This document shows, piece after piece, positions 20,854 through 29,057 of a stretch of 64,000 nt of DNA. How positions within the stretch are numbered: position 1 is the first letter of the stretch; the number at the start of each line of letters is the position of its first letter. The stretch comes from Flavobacteriales bacterium (GTDB lineage: Bacteria; Bacteroidota; Bacteroidia; Flavobacteriales_F; PHOS-HE28): positions 1-64,000 of the forward strand of contig JADKCV010000015.1 in assembly GCA_016718655.1 (NCBI GenBank). The letters run 5' to 3'. Made by a program: the position numbers and the translations under genes. The notes beneath the pieces were generated by a model. It did not search any database. It had not been told where the DNA came from and worked only from the letters and a program-made list of their open reading frames with translations.

Positions 20854-20861
20854 CGAAGGTA
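20854..20861 (-). promoter_or_regulatory. Putative -7 box of the ABC exporter
   Basis: TACCTTCG on the minus strand, 8 nt before ATG 20845. The rbfA box points the other way 39 bp further on. Confidence 0.5.
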
Positions 20862-20900
20862 GGACTGCGCGGTGGCTGAGGCGGGGTCCTTGGATGGTCC

Positions 20901-20908
20901 TACCTTCG
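20901..20908 (+). promoter_or_regulatory. Putative -7 box of rbfA
   Basis: TACCTTCG on the plus strand, 7 nt before ATG 20916. Confidence 0.5.
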
Positions 20909-20915
20909 CGGTCCG

Positions 20916-21257
20916 ATGGACAGTGTCAGACAGAACAAGATGAACAGCTTACTTCAACGCGAGTTGGCTGTCATCATGCAGCAGGAAACGCGATCCCTGC
21001 TTCCCGGTGCGCTCATCACCGTATCGGCCGTGCGCGTGAGCCCCGATATGGGGATCGCCAAGGTGTACCTCAGCCTGTTCCCGGTGAAGGACAAGAAGGC
21101 TGCGATCGCGCACATCAAGGAGCATTCCCATCGCTTGCGCGGCCAACTGGGCCTGCGGGTAGGGAAGCAGATGCGGGTGGTACCCGAGCTGCTGTTCTAC
21201 ATCGATGATTCGTTGGACCGTGCCGAGGAGATCGACAAACTGTTGAAAGGCGCGTAG
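20916..21257 (+). CDS. rbfA: Ribosome-binding factor A
   Basis: A 113-residue KH-fold protein for late 30S maturation (17S rRNA processing, cold growth). Conserved parts are the N-terminal helix (SVRQNKMNSLLQREL), VRVSPDMGIAKVYLS and LRVGKQMRVVPELLFYIDDSLDRAEEIDKLL. Length is typical. It is followed after one base by a methyltransferase gene, so the two are co-transcribed. Confidence 0.95.
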   Translation: MDSVRQNKMNSLLQRELAVIMQQETRSLLPGALITVSAVRVSPDMGIAKVYLSLFPVKDKKAAIAHIKEHSHRLRGQLGLRVGKQMRVVPELLFYIDDSLDRAEEIDKLLKGA

Positions 21258-21258
21258 G

Positions 21259-22068
21259 ATGCAGTACGATCCGGTGAAACGCCGATTGGGCGTGGTGTTC
21301 AACAGTACCCCGTTCCTACGGAAGGTGTTCTATCGCCTGTTGGACCTGCTGTTGTTGCGGGCATGGCACATCCAGCGGGAACTGCGCCGTTGGGCCGGGG
21401 ATAAGGAGGATCGTGCCTTGGCGATCTATGACGCAGGTGCTGGTTTCGGGCAGTACACCTATTGGTTGAGCAGCCTCTCGTCCAAGTGGAACATCACGGC
21501 CATCGATGTGAAGGACGAACAGGTGGCCGACTGCAATGCCTTCTTCCAGCGCATCGGTAGGCCACAAGTCCGCTTCGAGGTGGGCGATGTGACCAAGTAT
21601 CAACGCCCGGACACTTTTGAGCTGGTGGTGTGCGTGGACGTGATGGAGCACATCCTGGAGGATGAAGCGGCGCTGCGGTGCTACAGCACCAGCCTGAAGC
21701 CAGGTGGCATGCTCATCATCAGCACCCCCAGCGACCAGGGTGGCAGCGATGTCCATGAAGAGGGTGAGGGTTCCTTCATCGAAGAGCACGTACGCGACGG
21801 CTACAACATCGACGACATCCGCGCCAAGTGCCTGCGCAATGGCTTCAGCAAGGTGGAGGCGCGCTACAGCTACGGCGCACCGGGCAAGATCAGCTGGAAG
21901 CTGAGCATGAAGTGGCCGCTGCTGATGCTGCAGACCAGCAAGCTCTTCTTCGTCCTACTGCCGGTCTACTACCTGATCGCCTATCCGATCGCCTTCATCC
22001 TGAACATGGCGGATGTGCGGATGACCCACCCGACCGGGACGGGCTTGATCGTGAAGGCGTGGAAGTGA
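21259..22068 (+). CDS. Class I SAM-dependent methyltransferase, membrane-associated
   Basis: A 269-residue protein with a Rossmann methyltransferase core. Motif I is DAGAGFGQYT (about residue 55), the acidic loop ITAIDVKDEQ follows, then VVCVDVMEHILEDE and LKPGGMLIISTPS. The C-terminal third contains two hydrophobic stretches (about residues 208-246, LLMLQTSKLFFVLLPVYYL and onward), so it probably sits on the membrane. Substrate unknown; lipid, quinone or glycan methylation are possible. It starts right after rbfA and is convergent with a beta-barrel gene. Confidence 0.8.
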   Translation: MQYDPVKRRLGVVFNSTPFLRKVFYRLLDLLLLRAWHIQRELRRWAGDKEDRALAIYDAGAGFGQYTYWLSSLSSKWNITAIDVKDEQVADCNAFFQRIGRPQVRFEVGDVTKYQRPDTFELVVCVDVMEHILEDEAALRCYSTSLKPGGMLIISTPSDQGGSDVHEEGEGSFIEEHVRDGYNIDDIRAKCLRNGFSKVEARYSYGAPGKISWKLSMKWPLLMLQTSKLFFVLLPVYYLIAYPIAFILNMADVRMTHPTGTGLIVKAWK

Positions 22069-22090
22069 GGGTCATGTGAACAGGTGCTTG

Positions 22091-22138
22091 GTGTGGAATG
22101 ATCCAGTTCCACATTGGCCGACCCCACCCATTCCACAC
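22091..22138. terminator. Inverted repeat between convergent genes
   Basis: GTGTGGAATG at 22091-22100 pairs with CATTCCACAC at 22129-22138. It lies between the methyltransferase stop and the beta-barrel gene stop. There is no clear T-run, so it is a putative bidirectional terminator only. Confidence 0.4.
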
Positions 22139-22166
22139 TCCGGAAGGAGCTGCCCAAGCTGCCGCT

Positions 22167-22877
22167 TCACTCCACAGGAACGGTCTCCTCCACGGGCGTT
22201 TCCCCAGACTTGGCCTTGCGCTTGGGAAGGATGTTGTAGCCGATGGTGAGGACGAGCTGCTCGTTCATCAACGGTGACCGAATTCCGTCGGATGGGTCCT
22301 TTACATTCTGAAGGCCGTAGTAGTACCGTATACCCAAAGCCATCCGATCCGAGAAGCGAAGACCGAGCTCTCCCACGGCACCAAAATCCGTACGTGTCAG
22401 AGCCAGATCGCTGTATTCCTTGTTGCTGTATTCGCCCCAACCGTTCGCATACGGATAGGTGTGGAACGTGCCCGACTCCATAAAGGGTGTCCCCAGTTGA
22501 TAGCCCGCGCCGAAGCGGAAACGACCGAGGTCCAGTTGGACGATCAGTGGAACATTGAGATAGTGGACCTGGCGATCAGTCGCCCTGATCTTCACATCCT
22601 GCTGCCAATACTCATCGTGGCCCGCAATGAAGGACCAATACAAGCCGGTCGAGAAGCTCAAAGGGCCGGACAGCTTGTGCGTGGCGCTCCCCCCCAGCAG
22701 CCAAGAGAACCTGCGGTCGACCACCTGATACTCCCCACGACCCGTTGCCGGCCAGAGGTCCGTGTTCATACGCCCGGTGCCCGCGCCTGCAAGGACCCCC
22801 ACCTCCCACTGGCCTTGTGCGGATACCACCGATAGGAGCAGACCGACCAGCCCCATGATGTACGTTCGCTTGTTCAT
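22167..22877 (-). CDS. Outer-membrane beta-barrel protein (porin-family/PorT-like)
   Basis: A 236-residue protein with a signal peptide (MNKRTYIMGLVGLLLSVVSAQGQ). Alternating aromatic/hydrophobic strands follow, and it ends with a strand (LVLTIGYNIL) and a charged tail. The pattern (LLGGSATHKLSGPLSFSTGLYW, GELGLRFSDRMALGIRYYYGL) is that of small Bacteroidota outer-membrane barrels with the OMP_b-brl fold. No specific role can be read. ATG 22877 is chosen because it opens the signal peptide; the frame is open upstream without reason. Confidence 0.75.
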   Translation of the reverse strand: MNKRTYIMGLVGLLLSVVSAQGQWEVGVLAGAGTGRMNTDLWPATGRGEYQVVDRRFSWLLGGSATHKLSGPLSFSTGLYWSFIAGHDEYWQQDVKIRATDRQVHYLNVPLIVQLDLGRFRFGAGYQLGTPFMESGTFHTYPYANGWGEYSNKEYSDLALTRTDFGAVGELGLRFSDRMALGIRYYYGLQNVKDPSDGIRSPLMNEQLVLTIGYNILPKRKAKSGETPVEETVPVE

Positions 22878-22896
22878 CCTTGGCACGAGTTGATGT

Positions 22897-22904
22897 GCAA
22901 TATA
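22897..22904 (-). promoter_or_regulatory. Putative -7 box of the beta-barrel gene
   Basis: TATATTGC on the minus strand, 19 nt before ATG 22877; a variant ending like that of the CPBP-like gene. Confidence 0.35.
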
Positions 22905-23098
22905 CCCCGCTACCCCACCGTCACTCGGACCATGAGCCCAAGGTGTCGCTCCGAAGATGAGCGGACCGATGATGCGGAAGTGAGATTCTTGGAGGTACTC
23001 CAAAGGCCGGGAGAAGCGCTGAGGCCCCGCCCTGCCCATCTTTGTCCTGATCATCGGCCCGTGTGTCCAGGCCTTGCCCGGACCTGTGCCCCTGCACC

Positions 23099-24343
23099 AT
23101 GAACCTCCCCCTCCTTTTCGCACGCCGCTATCTGCTCGCCTCGCGTGCGGCAGGGGGTCGGTCGCACAATGCGGTCAACCTGATCACCATCATCAGCATG
23201 GTCGTCATCGCGGTGGTCACGGGGGCGATGGTCGTTGTGCTCAGCGCGGTGAACGGTATCAGCGAACTCGTGGATACCATCTATTCTCCGTTCGATCAGG
23301 ACATCACCATCACGCCAGCGGTAGGCAAGACCTTGGTGCGTGACAGTATCGATGTGGCGGAGGTCATGCGCAACAGCAACGCCGCGTTCAGCAGTTGGAC
23401 CGTGGAGGAGAACGTCCTATTGCGGCACGATGGGCAACAAGCGGTGGCCACATTGAAAGGCGTGGAGGATGACTACCTCCGCATGAGCGACATGCAGCGC
23501 TACCTCTTCTCGGGAAAGGCCGACTTCCAAAGCCCCTCCGGACCTGCCGTGATCATGGGCCTGGGTGTGCGTACCGACCTTGGCGTGCCATTGGACGATG
23601 GCATTTTCCGGCCGTTGAGCATCAGTGCACCGGTGCGGGGCCGCAAGCTCAGCAGCTACCAACAACGTGCCTTCGAAACAGTGGATGCGGCTTTGAGCGG
23701 CACCTTCACCATGAACATGGAATACGACATACGCTACGTGCTGGCGCCGATCGCGCTGGCCGAAACGCTTTTCCACTACCGCAACGAGGCAAGTGCACTG
23801 GAGTTGAAGTTGAATACCGGTGCGGACCTGGACGGGGTGGCCTCCGACCTGCGCGCGCTGTTGGGTGAACGCTTCCTCGTCCGTACCCGTTACCAGAAGA
23901 ACGTGTTGATGTACCAGACCAACGCTTCGGAGAAGTTCTTCTCCTTCCTGGTGTTGACCTTCATCGGGCTCATCGGGGCGTTCAATATCATCGCTTCGCT
24001 CACCATGATGATGATCGAGAAGCAGAAGGACATGCGTACCCTACGCAGCCTGGGAGCGGCTCCCGAGGTCATCCGCAGGGTATTCCTTTACGAAGGCCTC
24101 CTGATCGTGCTGGTCGGCGTGATGGCGGGACTCGCGTTGGGCTTGGGTGTGTGCTGGGCACAGGAACGTTTCGGGCTGGTTCCGCTCTCCTCTTCTGTTG
24201 TGGAGTACTACCCGGTCAAGGTGCTCGCCATGGACCTTGTGCTGGTGTTCGGAACGGTCATGGCCATCGGCCTACTGGCCACCTGGGTGCCGTTGCGGGC
24301 GCTCAGCAAACGCTTCCTTCAAGCCGGCACCAACGCCGAATAG
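23099..24343 (+). CDS. LolC/LolE-type ABC transporter permease (FtsX family)
   Basis: A 414-residue permease. One N-terminal helix (LITIISMVVIAVVTGAMVVVL) is followed by a large periplasmic MacB-like domain (about residues 50-275) and three C-terminal helices of the FtsX domain (FLVLTFIGLIGAFNIIASL, LLIVLVGVMAGLALGLG and VLVFGTVMAIGLLATWVPL). The KQKDMRTLRSLGA coupling helix is present. In Gram-negative bacteria such permeases release lipoproteins to LolA; here the ATPase gene is not adjacent. Start ATG 23099 begins NLPLLFARRYL, the usual family start. It overlaps the 3' end of dusB by 25 bp. Confidence 0.85.
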   Translation: MNLPLLFARRYLLASRAAGGRSHNAVNLITIISMVVIAVVTGAMVVVLSAVNGISELVDTIYSPFDQDITITPAVGKTLVRDSIDVAEVMRNSNAAFSSWTVEENVLLRHDGQQAVATLKGVEDDYLRMSDMQRYLFSGKADFQSPSGPAVIMGLGVRTDLGVPLDDGIFRPLSISAPVRGRKLSSYQQRAFETVDAALSGTFTMNMEYDIRYVLAPIALAETLFHYRNEASALELKLNTGADLDGVASDLRALLGERFLVRTRYQKNVLMYQTNASEKFFSFLVLTFIGLIGAFNIIASLTMMMIEKQKDMRTLRSLGAAPEVIRRVFLYEGLLIVLVGVMAGLALGLGVCWAQERFGLVPLSSSVVEYYPVKVLAMDLVLVFGTVMAIGLLATWVPLRALSKRFLQAGTNAE

Positions 24344-25311
24344 GAGGCGATCACTTCGTCCAGGATCTCCTCCAGCACCGCAGGTTCGCGCTCGGTACAC
24401 AGGCGCAAGCGCACCTCCTTCACGTTGGGTAGGCCCTTGAGGTAATTGCCGTAGTGGCGCCGCATCTCCACCACACCTTCCCACGGCCCCTTCCACGCCA
24501 GCGAACTGCGTAGGTGTTGGCGGGCGGCCTCCACACGCGCTGCCACCGTCGGTGATGCGAGGTGCTCACCGGTGACCATGAAGTGCTTGATCTCATTGAA
24601 GATCAAGGATGGCCGATGCTCGCGCGGCCGATCATGATGCCGTCCACACCGTAACGCTCGCGGTACTCCATGGCCTTTTCGGGCCCGTCGATATCCCCGT
24701 TCCCGAAGATGGGGATGGTGATACGTGGATTGTTCTTCACCGCGCCGATGAGCGTCCAGTCCGCAGGCCCCTTGTAGAGTTGTGCACGCGTTCGCCCATG
24801 GATGCTCAGCGCACTGATGCCCACGTCCTGCAAGCGTTCGGCCACCTCCATGATATTCTTGGTCGCTTCGTTCCAACCCAAGCGGGTCTTCACGGTCACG
24901 GGCAACTTCACCGCCTTCACCACCTTCTCGGTGAGCCGTACCATCTTGTCCACATCCTGTAGTAGACAGGCACCTGCACCCTTGCTCACCACCTTGTGCA
25001 CAGGGCAACCGTAGTTGATGTCGATGAGCTCCGGCCCGGCTGCTTCCGCGATGCGCGCGGCCTCTTCCATGGCGTCCTCGCTGCCGCCGAAAAGCTGGAT
25101 GCCCACGGGACGTTCCGCAGCGAAGATGTCCAGCTTCTTGATCCCTTTGGCCGCTTTCCGGATGAGCCCTTCACTGCTGATGAACTCGGTGAACATGAGG
25201 TCGGCTCCGTGCTGCTTGCACAGCATACGGAAAAGGGGGGTCGCTCACGTCCTCCATGGGGGCGAGAAGGAGCGGAAAATCCGGGAGTTCGATCGGACCG
25301 ATGCGGACCAT
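24319..25311 (-). CDS. dusB: tRNA-dihydrouridine synthase B, with two frameshifts
   Basis: A flavoenzyme of about 330 residues that reduces uridine to dihydrouridine in tRNA. ATG 25311 gives MVRIGPIELPDFPLLLAPMEDVSDPPF. One extra base in the AAAAGGGGGG tract at 25231-25240 shifts the frame just before RMLCKQHGADL. The middle segment has IQLFGG, DINYGCPVHKVV (catalytic Cys), KTRLGW and IFGNGDI. A second indel (one base missing near 24604, where GHPWIFNEI is expected) moves the end to the frame with IKHFMVTGEH and RRHYGNYLKGLPN. Sequencing errors are likely. Convergent with the permease gene. Confidence 0.85.
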
Positions 25312-25321
25312 GGGAAGGGGC

Positions 25322-25329
25322 CAAAAATA
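25322..25329 (-). promoter_or_regulatory. Putative -7 box of dusB
   Basis: TATTTTTG on the minus strand, an exact match to TAnnTTTG, 10 nt before ATG 25311. Its T-run also serves as the tail of the exbD terminator. Confidence 0.55.
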
Positions 25330-25358
25330 CGGAAGCCCCGCCGGGTGGCGGGGCTTCC
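25322..25358 (-). terminator. Rho-independent terminator of the exbB-exbD operon
   Basis: A perfect 12-bp stem at 25331-25358 (GGAAGCCCCGCC and its complement, loop ACCC on the minus strand), followed on the minus strand by GTATTTTTG. It begins 16 bases after the last exbD stop codon. Confidence 0.85.
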
Positions 25359-25373
25359 ATCACGGTTGTCGGA

Positions 25374-25829
25374 TCACCGCCCTTGAGCGGTGCTGTAGTT
25401 GATCTTGAGGGCGTTGCTCTTTCGCAGCTCCTGTTTCACGTCGGTGACGATCTTCATGGCCGTCTCCTTGTCCACTTTGAGCGAGCGGGTGATCTTGGGC
25501 TTGAGCACTTCTTCGCGTCGCTCCTCACCGGCCTTCACCCAAGCATCGATCTCCTCGATCTTCGCGAACTGGTCGTTGAGCTGCATGAGAGGTTCGGTAC
25601 CGAGCGCCTTGCTCTGGGGGGGGCCGATATAGATATAGTCCACAAGAGCCTTGTCCTCCAGTTTGGTGGTCTCTGTGGCCTCGGGCAGGGTCACCTTCAC
25701 CAACAGGTCCACTTCGCGCATCACTGTGGTGACCATGAAGAAGAACAGGAGCATGAAAATGATGTCCGGAAGTGAAGCGGTGCTGATCGCGGGCGTGCCC
25801 TTGGAACTGTTGTCCTTGAAACGTGACAT
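25374..25829 (-). CDS. exbD: ExbD/TolR-family protein (short)
   Basis: A 151-residue proton-channel partner subunit. A short cytoplasmic N-terminus is followed by one membrane helix (about residues 20-40, LPDIIFMLLFFFMVTTVM) with the essential Asp of this family at its start (PDIIF). The periplasmic domain ends KSNALKINYSTAQGR. It is last in the operon exbB - small membrane protein - long exbD - short exbD. Its role is to couple the proton gradient to TonB, Tol or a gliding-type machine; which one cannot be told. Confidence 0.88.
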   Translation of the reverse strand: MSRFKDNSSKGTPAISTASLPDIIFMLLFFFMVTTVMREVDLLVKVTLPEATETTKLEDKALVDYIYIGPPQSKALGTEPLMQLNDQFAKIEEIDAWVKAGEERREEVLKPKITRSLKVDKETAMKIVTDVKQELRKSNALKINYSTAQGR

Positions 25830-25839
25830 GGCGGGATGA

Positions 25840-26571
25840 TCAGGGTTTCTTCTTGGTCACGTCCACAGGTTCGGCTTCGGACACGCGCTGCGGATAGACA
25901 AGACGGACCGCTTTGATGAGGGGCTGGTCTTCTTCGTTCTTGTCGTCGAGCTCGCTGAACTTGCGTCCGAACTTCTCCTTGGACAATTCCTCACGCAGCT
26001 CACGGATACCAGCCTCCAGTTCGTTCTGCACCTTCACGTACATATCGTAGCTGGTCTTGGAACCGGTCTGTAGGGAGATGACCGCGTTGGGCGGAAGCTC
26101 GCTGAATTCACCCAGTAGTTTCACGGCTGTCAGCTTATCCTCCCATTTATCCAGCGACTTCTGGAATCCGTCCTTGGCTTCCGCGTTCGCAGCACTGGCC
26201 ACGTATGACTTGAACTCGCCGATCTTTTGCTGGCATTCCGCAGCCGTCACTCTACGCTTCTCAGGCAGGTCAACACTATTCGCGGGGTTGGTCATGAACT
26301 CCTTCGCCCCGGCCCGCAGTTCCTTGATGTCCATCATCTGCCCTTCCACGAGCAGCATGTCAGCATCGTTGACCAACACCTCGTATACATCACGCTTGTT
26401 CACGTCCATGATCACCTCGTCCTCCACCACAGGAGGCAGCAAGCGCAAGATGCCGGCATCGGTGTCCATCGTAGTGGTCACCAGGAAGAAGATGAGGAGC
26501 AGGAAGGCGATGTCGGCCATGGAGCCGGCATTGATCTCCTGCACACCTTCCCGTTTCCGTTTCTTCAGCAT
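25840..26571 (-). CDS. exbD: ExbD/TolR-family protein (long, extended periplasmic domain)
   Basis: A 243-residue protein with the ExbD pattern INAGSMADIAFLLLIFFLVTTTM near residues 14-36, including the key Asp. The periplasmic part is about 200 residues, roughly twice the usual size. It has a Lys/Glu/Ala-rich, probably helical stretch (about 95-150) and a second charged helix (about 185-215) before the final strand region (PLIKAVRLVYP). It is coupled to the small membrane protein upstream (5 bp) and the short exbD downstream (10 bp). The extension could contact a partner other than a canonical TonB. Confidence 0.85.
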   Translation of the reverse strand: MLKKRKREGVQEINAGSMADIAFLLLIFFLVTTTMDTDAGILRLLPPVVEDEVIMDVNKRDVYEVLVNDADMLLVEGQMMDIKELRAGAKEFMTNPANSVDLPEKRRVTAAECQQKIGEFKSYVASAANAEAKDGFQKSLDKWEDKLTAVKLLGEFSELPPNAVISLQTGSKTSYDMYVKVQNELEAGIRELREELSKEKFGRKFSELDDKNEEDQPLIKAVRLVYPQRVSEAEPVDVTKKKP

Positions 26572-26576
26572 GGCGA

Positions 26577-26987
26577 TCAGTTGAAGATCTTCTTGACACC
26601 GCCGTAAATGGCAACCCCTGCCGCGACCAACACAGCGATACCGGTCATGTTAAGACCTGTGCTGATGAGCTTGGATGCGGATTCCGAAAGGTTCCATTCC
26701 GGCTTTACGCTTCCGTCAGCAAGAACGTATGAGATGACGAACAAGACAACGAACGCACCAACGGGCATCAGTGTGCTCTTGATATCGCCACCCTGTGTCA
26801 GGGACATGACCCCGGAAAGCACCGCAAGCAGGATGCCGATACCGAAGGCCAGGTAGGTCAGGTAGAGTCCGGCATCGATGCCTGAATCCATACCCATCAT
26901 GATCATCACGAAGAACACGACACCGAGGCCTGAGATGCCCCACAGCGCGATGTTCCCGAGCATTCCGGAATTCTTGTGACCGCTCAT
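26577..26987 (-). CDS. Small membrane protein of the ExbB/ExbD operon
   Basis: A 136-residue protein with four hydrophobic segments (near residues 12-32, 40-62, 74-90 and 112-130, the last followed by YGGVKKIFN). I do not recognise a named family. It always reads as an integral membrane protein without a signal peptide. It lies 6 bp after exbB and 5 bp before the long exbD, so it is very likely part of the same complex or its assembly. Confidence 0.75.
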   Translation of the reverse strand: MSGHKNSGMLGNIALWGISGLGVVFFVMIMMGMDSGIDAGLYLTYLAFGIGILLAVLSGVMSLTQGGDIKSTLMPVGAFVVLFVISYVLADGSVKPEWNLSESASKLISTGLNMTGIAVLVAAGVAIYGGVKKIFN

Positions 26988-26993
26988 GGGAGC

Positions 26994-27746
26994 TTAGTGT
27001 TTGGTGTTCTTCATCAGCAGGTCGACCAGACCGATGGAGGCTTCCTCCATCTGCCCGGTGATGCTGTCGATACGGCTCAGCAGGTAGTTGTAGAACACCT
27101 GCAACACGATAGCGACGATCAGACCGAACACGGTGGTGAGCAGTGCGACCTTGATACCGCTTGCCACGATGGCTGGGCTGATGTTGTTGGCCGCAGCGAT
27201 CTGGTCGAACGCGAAGATCATACCTACCACGGTTCCCAAGAACCCGAGCATGGGGGCCAAGGCGATGAACAGGCTGATCCAGGAGAGTCCGCGCTCCAAA
27301 CGACCGACTTCCACACCACCGTATGCCACGATGCTCTTCTCGGCCATGTCCAGGCCTTCATTGGCCCGGTCCAGTCCTTGGTAGAAGATACCTGCCACGG
27401 GTCCGCGGGTGTTCCGGCAAACTTCCTTGGCCGCGTTCACACCACCGTTCTTCAACGCATCCTCCACACTGCCGAGGAGCTTATCCGTGTTGGTCGACGC
27501 CATGTTCAAGTAGATGATACGCTCGATGACGAACGCCAAGCCCAGGATCAGGCAGAGCAATACCGGTGCCATCCAGATCGGGTCACCTTCGATGAATCGG
27601 TCCTTGAAGGTCTGTTGGCCTTCCTGCGTATCGGCCACGACCTCTGTGGAGGCTGCAGCAGGGGCATCCTGTGCCATGACCGGTGTGGGGAGCAGGCTGA
27701 TGCTCATCAGGCCAGCCATGCAGAGGGACAAGAACGTGCGTACCAT
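26994..27746 (-). CDS. exbB: MotA/TolQ/ExbB proton-channel protein
   Basis: A 250-residue protein. An N-terminal signal-like helix (VRTFLSLCMAGLMSISLLP...) is followed by a second helix at about 60-80 (MAPVLLCLILGLAFVIERII) and the paired C-terminal helices of the MotA/ExbB domain (ISLFIALAPMLGFLGTVVGMIFAF and ALLTTVFGLIVAIVLQVFYNYL). The APMLGFLGTVVGMI signature is unambiguous. It heads a four-gene operon ending at the terminator 25322-25358. tRNA-Ser lies 71 bp upstream on the same strand. Confidence 0.92.
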   Translation of the reverse strand: MVRTFLSLCMAGLMSISLLPTPVMAQDAPAAASTEVVADTQEGQQTFKDRFIEGDPIWMAPVLLCLILGLAFVIERIIYLNMASTNTDKLLGSVEDALKNGGVNAAKEVCRNTRGPVAGIFYQGLDRANEGLDMAEKSIVAYGGVEVGRLERGLSWISLFIALAPMLGFLGTVVGMIFAFDQIAAANNISPAIVASGIKVALLTTVFGLIVAIVLQVFYNYLLSRIDSITGQMEEASIGLVDLLMKNTKH

Positions 27747-27816
27747 GGTTCGGGTCGTTATCGGGGTGAGGGTTGTTATCGTTGCTGGTTCTGGTATTCT
27801 TATCGTTCACAGGACT

Positions 27817-27907
27817 TGGCGGAGAGAGAGGGATTCGAACCCCCGATACCCTTTGGAGGTATACGCACTTTCCAGGCGCGCGCCTTCAACCACTCGGCCA
27901 TCTCTCC
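27817..27907 (-). tRNA. tRNA-Ser (anticodon GGA)
   Basis: Read on the minus strand it starts GGAGAGATGGCCGAGTGGTT. The acceptor stem GGAGAGA pairs with TCTCTCC, the anticodon loop is CTGGAAAG (GGA, reading UCC/UCU), and a long variable arm typical of class II tRNAs and the GGTTCGAATCC T-loop follow. The discriminator G is followed by an encoded CCA (27817-27819). A TAATTTGG box at 27953-27960 may be its promoter. Confidence 0.95.
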
Positions 27908-28025
27908 TTGTTCCCTGTCGCTGGATAGGGCTTGTACCCCCCTAACGGGCGGCCAAATTACAAAAAGGTCCATCGGTCCGAACGGGAACTTGGAAGCGGT
28001 AGGATACAAGCAGGCTTCGGCCATG

Positions 28026-29057
28026 TTAAGCCAACGTGAACTCGCCGCAGATCGCTGTGCCCCATGCTTGTTCCACGGCGGCCGTTGCCCGTTCACGCCC
28101 CAGCAGGAACATGAGTTTGGCGACGGCTGCCTCCACGGTGTGGTCCGCACCTGGGACCACCCCCATGGCCTGTAGGGCCTGGCTGGTGGCATAACGTCCC
28201 TGCTCCACCCTTCCGCCCACACATTGGGTCACGTTCAGCAACAGGACGCCACGGTCCTTGGCTTCCTGAAGCGCTCCCAGGAGGTCGGGGTCGGTTGGTG
28301 CGTTACCACTCCCGAAGGTGGTGAGGACGACCGCACGCAGGTCGGCTTGCGACAAGGCGTGCCTCAACCAACCCGCTCGTATGCCCGGGAACAGGCGGAT
28401 CACCGCAATGCGATCATCCAACCGGGTATGCACCTTCAAGGACCCGGTACGGTGAGGAAGGATGGCGGACGGGTTCCAGCGCAGGTGAACACCTGCTTCA
28501 GCGAGGACCGGCCAGTTCGGTGAACGGAAGGCCTCGAAACGTTCCGCATGCACCTTCACGGTCCGGTTGCCCCGCATGAGCTGGTACTCGAAGTACACAC
28601 ACACTTCCGGGACCATGGGCCGACCATCGCCATCCTTGGCGGCAGCGATCTCGATCGCCGTGATCAGGTTCTCCTTGGCGTCGGTGCGGATGGTACCGAT
28701 CGGCAACTGCGACCCGGTCAACACCACCGGTTTCTGCAAGCCTTCGAGCAGGAAGCTCAAGGCGCTGGCCGTGTATGCCATGGTATCGCTACCATGCAGT
28801 ACGACGAAGCCATCGAAGTCCGCGTAGTTTTCGCCGATGAGCGTGGCGATGCGTACCCAATCGTTCGGACGCATGTCGCTGCTGTCGATGGGTTGTTCGA
28901 AGGCCACGGAGGAGAGGTCCACGGCGATGCGCGAGAGCTCCGGGACCTGGTCCTCCAAATGGGCAAGGTCCATTGGGCGCAGTGTCCCCGTGGTATCAGC
29001 CCACATGCCGATGGTGCCACCAGTGTAGATCAGCAATACGGCAGGTCGTTGGCTCAT
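28026..29057 (-). CDS. ansA: Type I L-asparaginase
   Basis: A 343-residue cytoplasmic asparaginase (asparagine to aspartate and ammonia). The first catalytic Thr is in IYTGGTIGM (about residue 12) and the second in VLHGSDTMAYTAS. The lysine of the charge relay is in RTDAKENL. There is no signal peptide, which fits type I. Its ATG overlaps the tatD stop by ATGA, so tatD-ansA form one unit. Confidence 0.93.
   Translation of the reverse strand: MSQRPAVLLIYTGGTIGMWADTTGTLRPMDLAHLEDQVPELSRIAVDLSSVAFEQPIDSSDMRPNDWVRIATLIGENYADFDGFVVLHGSDTMAYTASALSFLLEGLQKPVVLTGSQLPIGTIRTDAKENLITAIEIAAAKDGDGRPMVPEVCVYFEYQLMRGNRTVKVHAERFEAFRSPNWPVLAEAGVHLRWNPSAILPHRTGSLKVHTRLDDRIAVIRLFPGIRAGWLRHALSQADLRAVVLTTFGSGNAPTDPDLLGALQEAKDRGVLLLNVTQCVGGRVEQGRYATSQALQAMGVVPGADHTVEAAVAKLMFLLGRERATAAVEQAWGTAICGEFTLA

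Noticed and set aside
23037..23044. CATCTTTG as promoter box of the LolC/E-type permease gene
   Set aside because: It differs from the box at the first base and lies 54 nt upstream; too weak to list as a feature.
27953..27960. TAATTTGG upstream of tRNA-Ser, also present in similar form before the HU-SPOR gene
   Set aside because: Spacing between TA and TTTG is one base short of the usual box, so it is mentioned with the tRNA but not listed separately.
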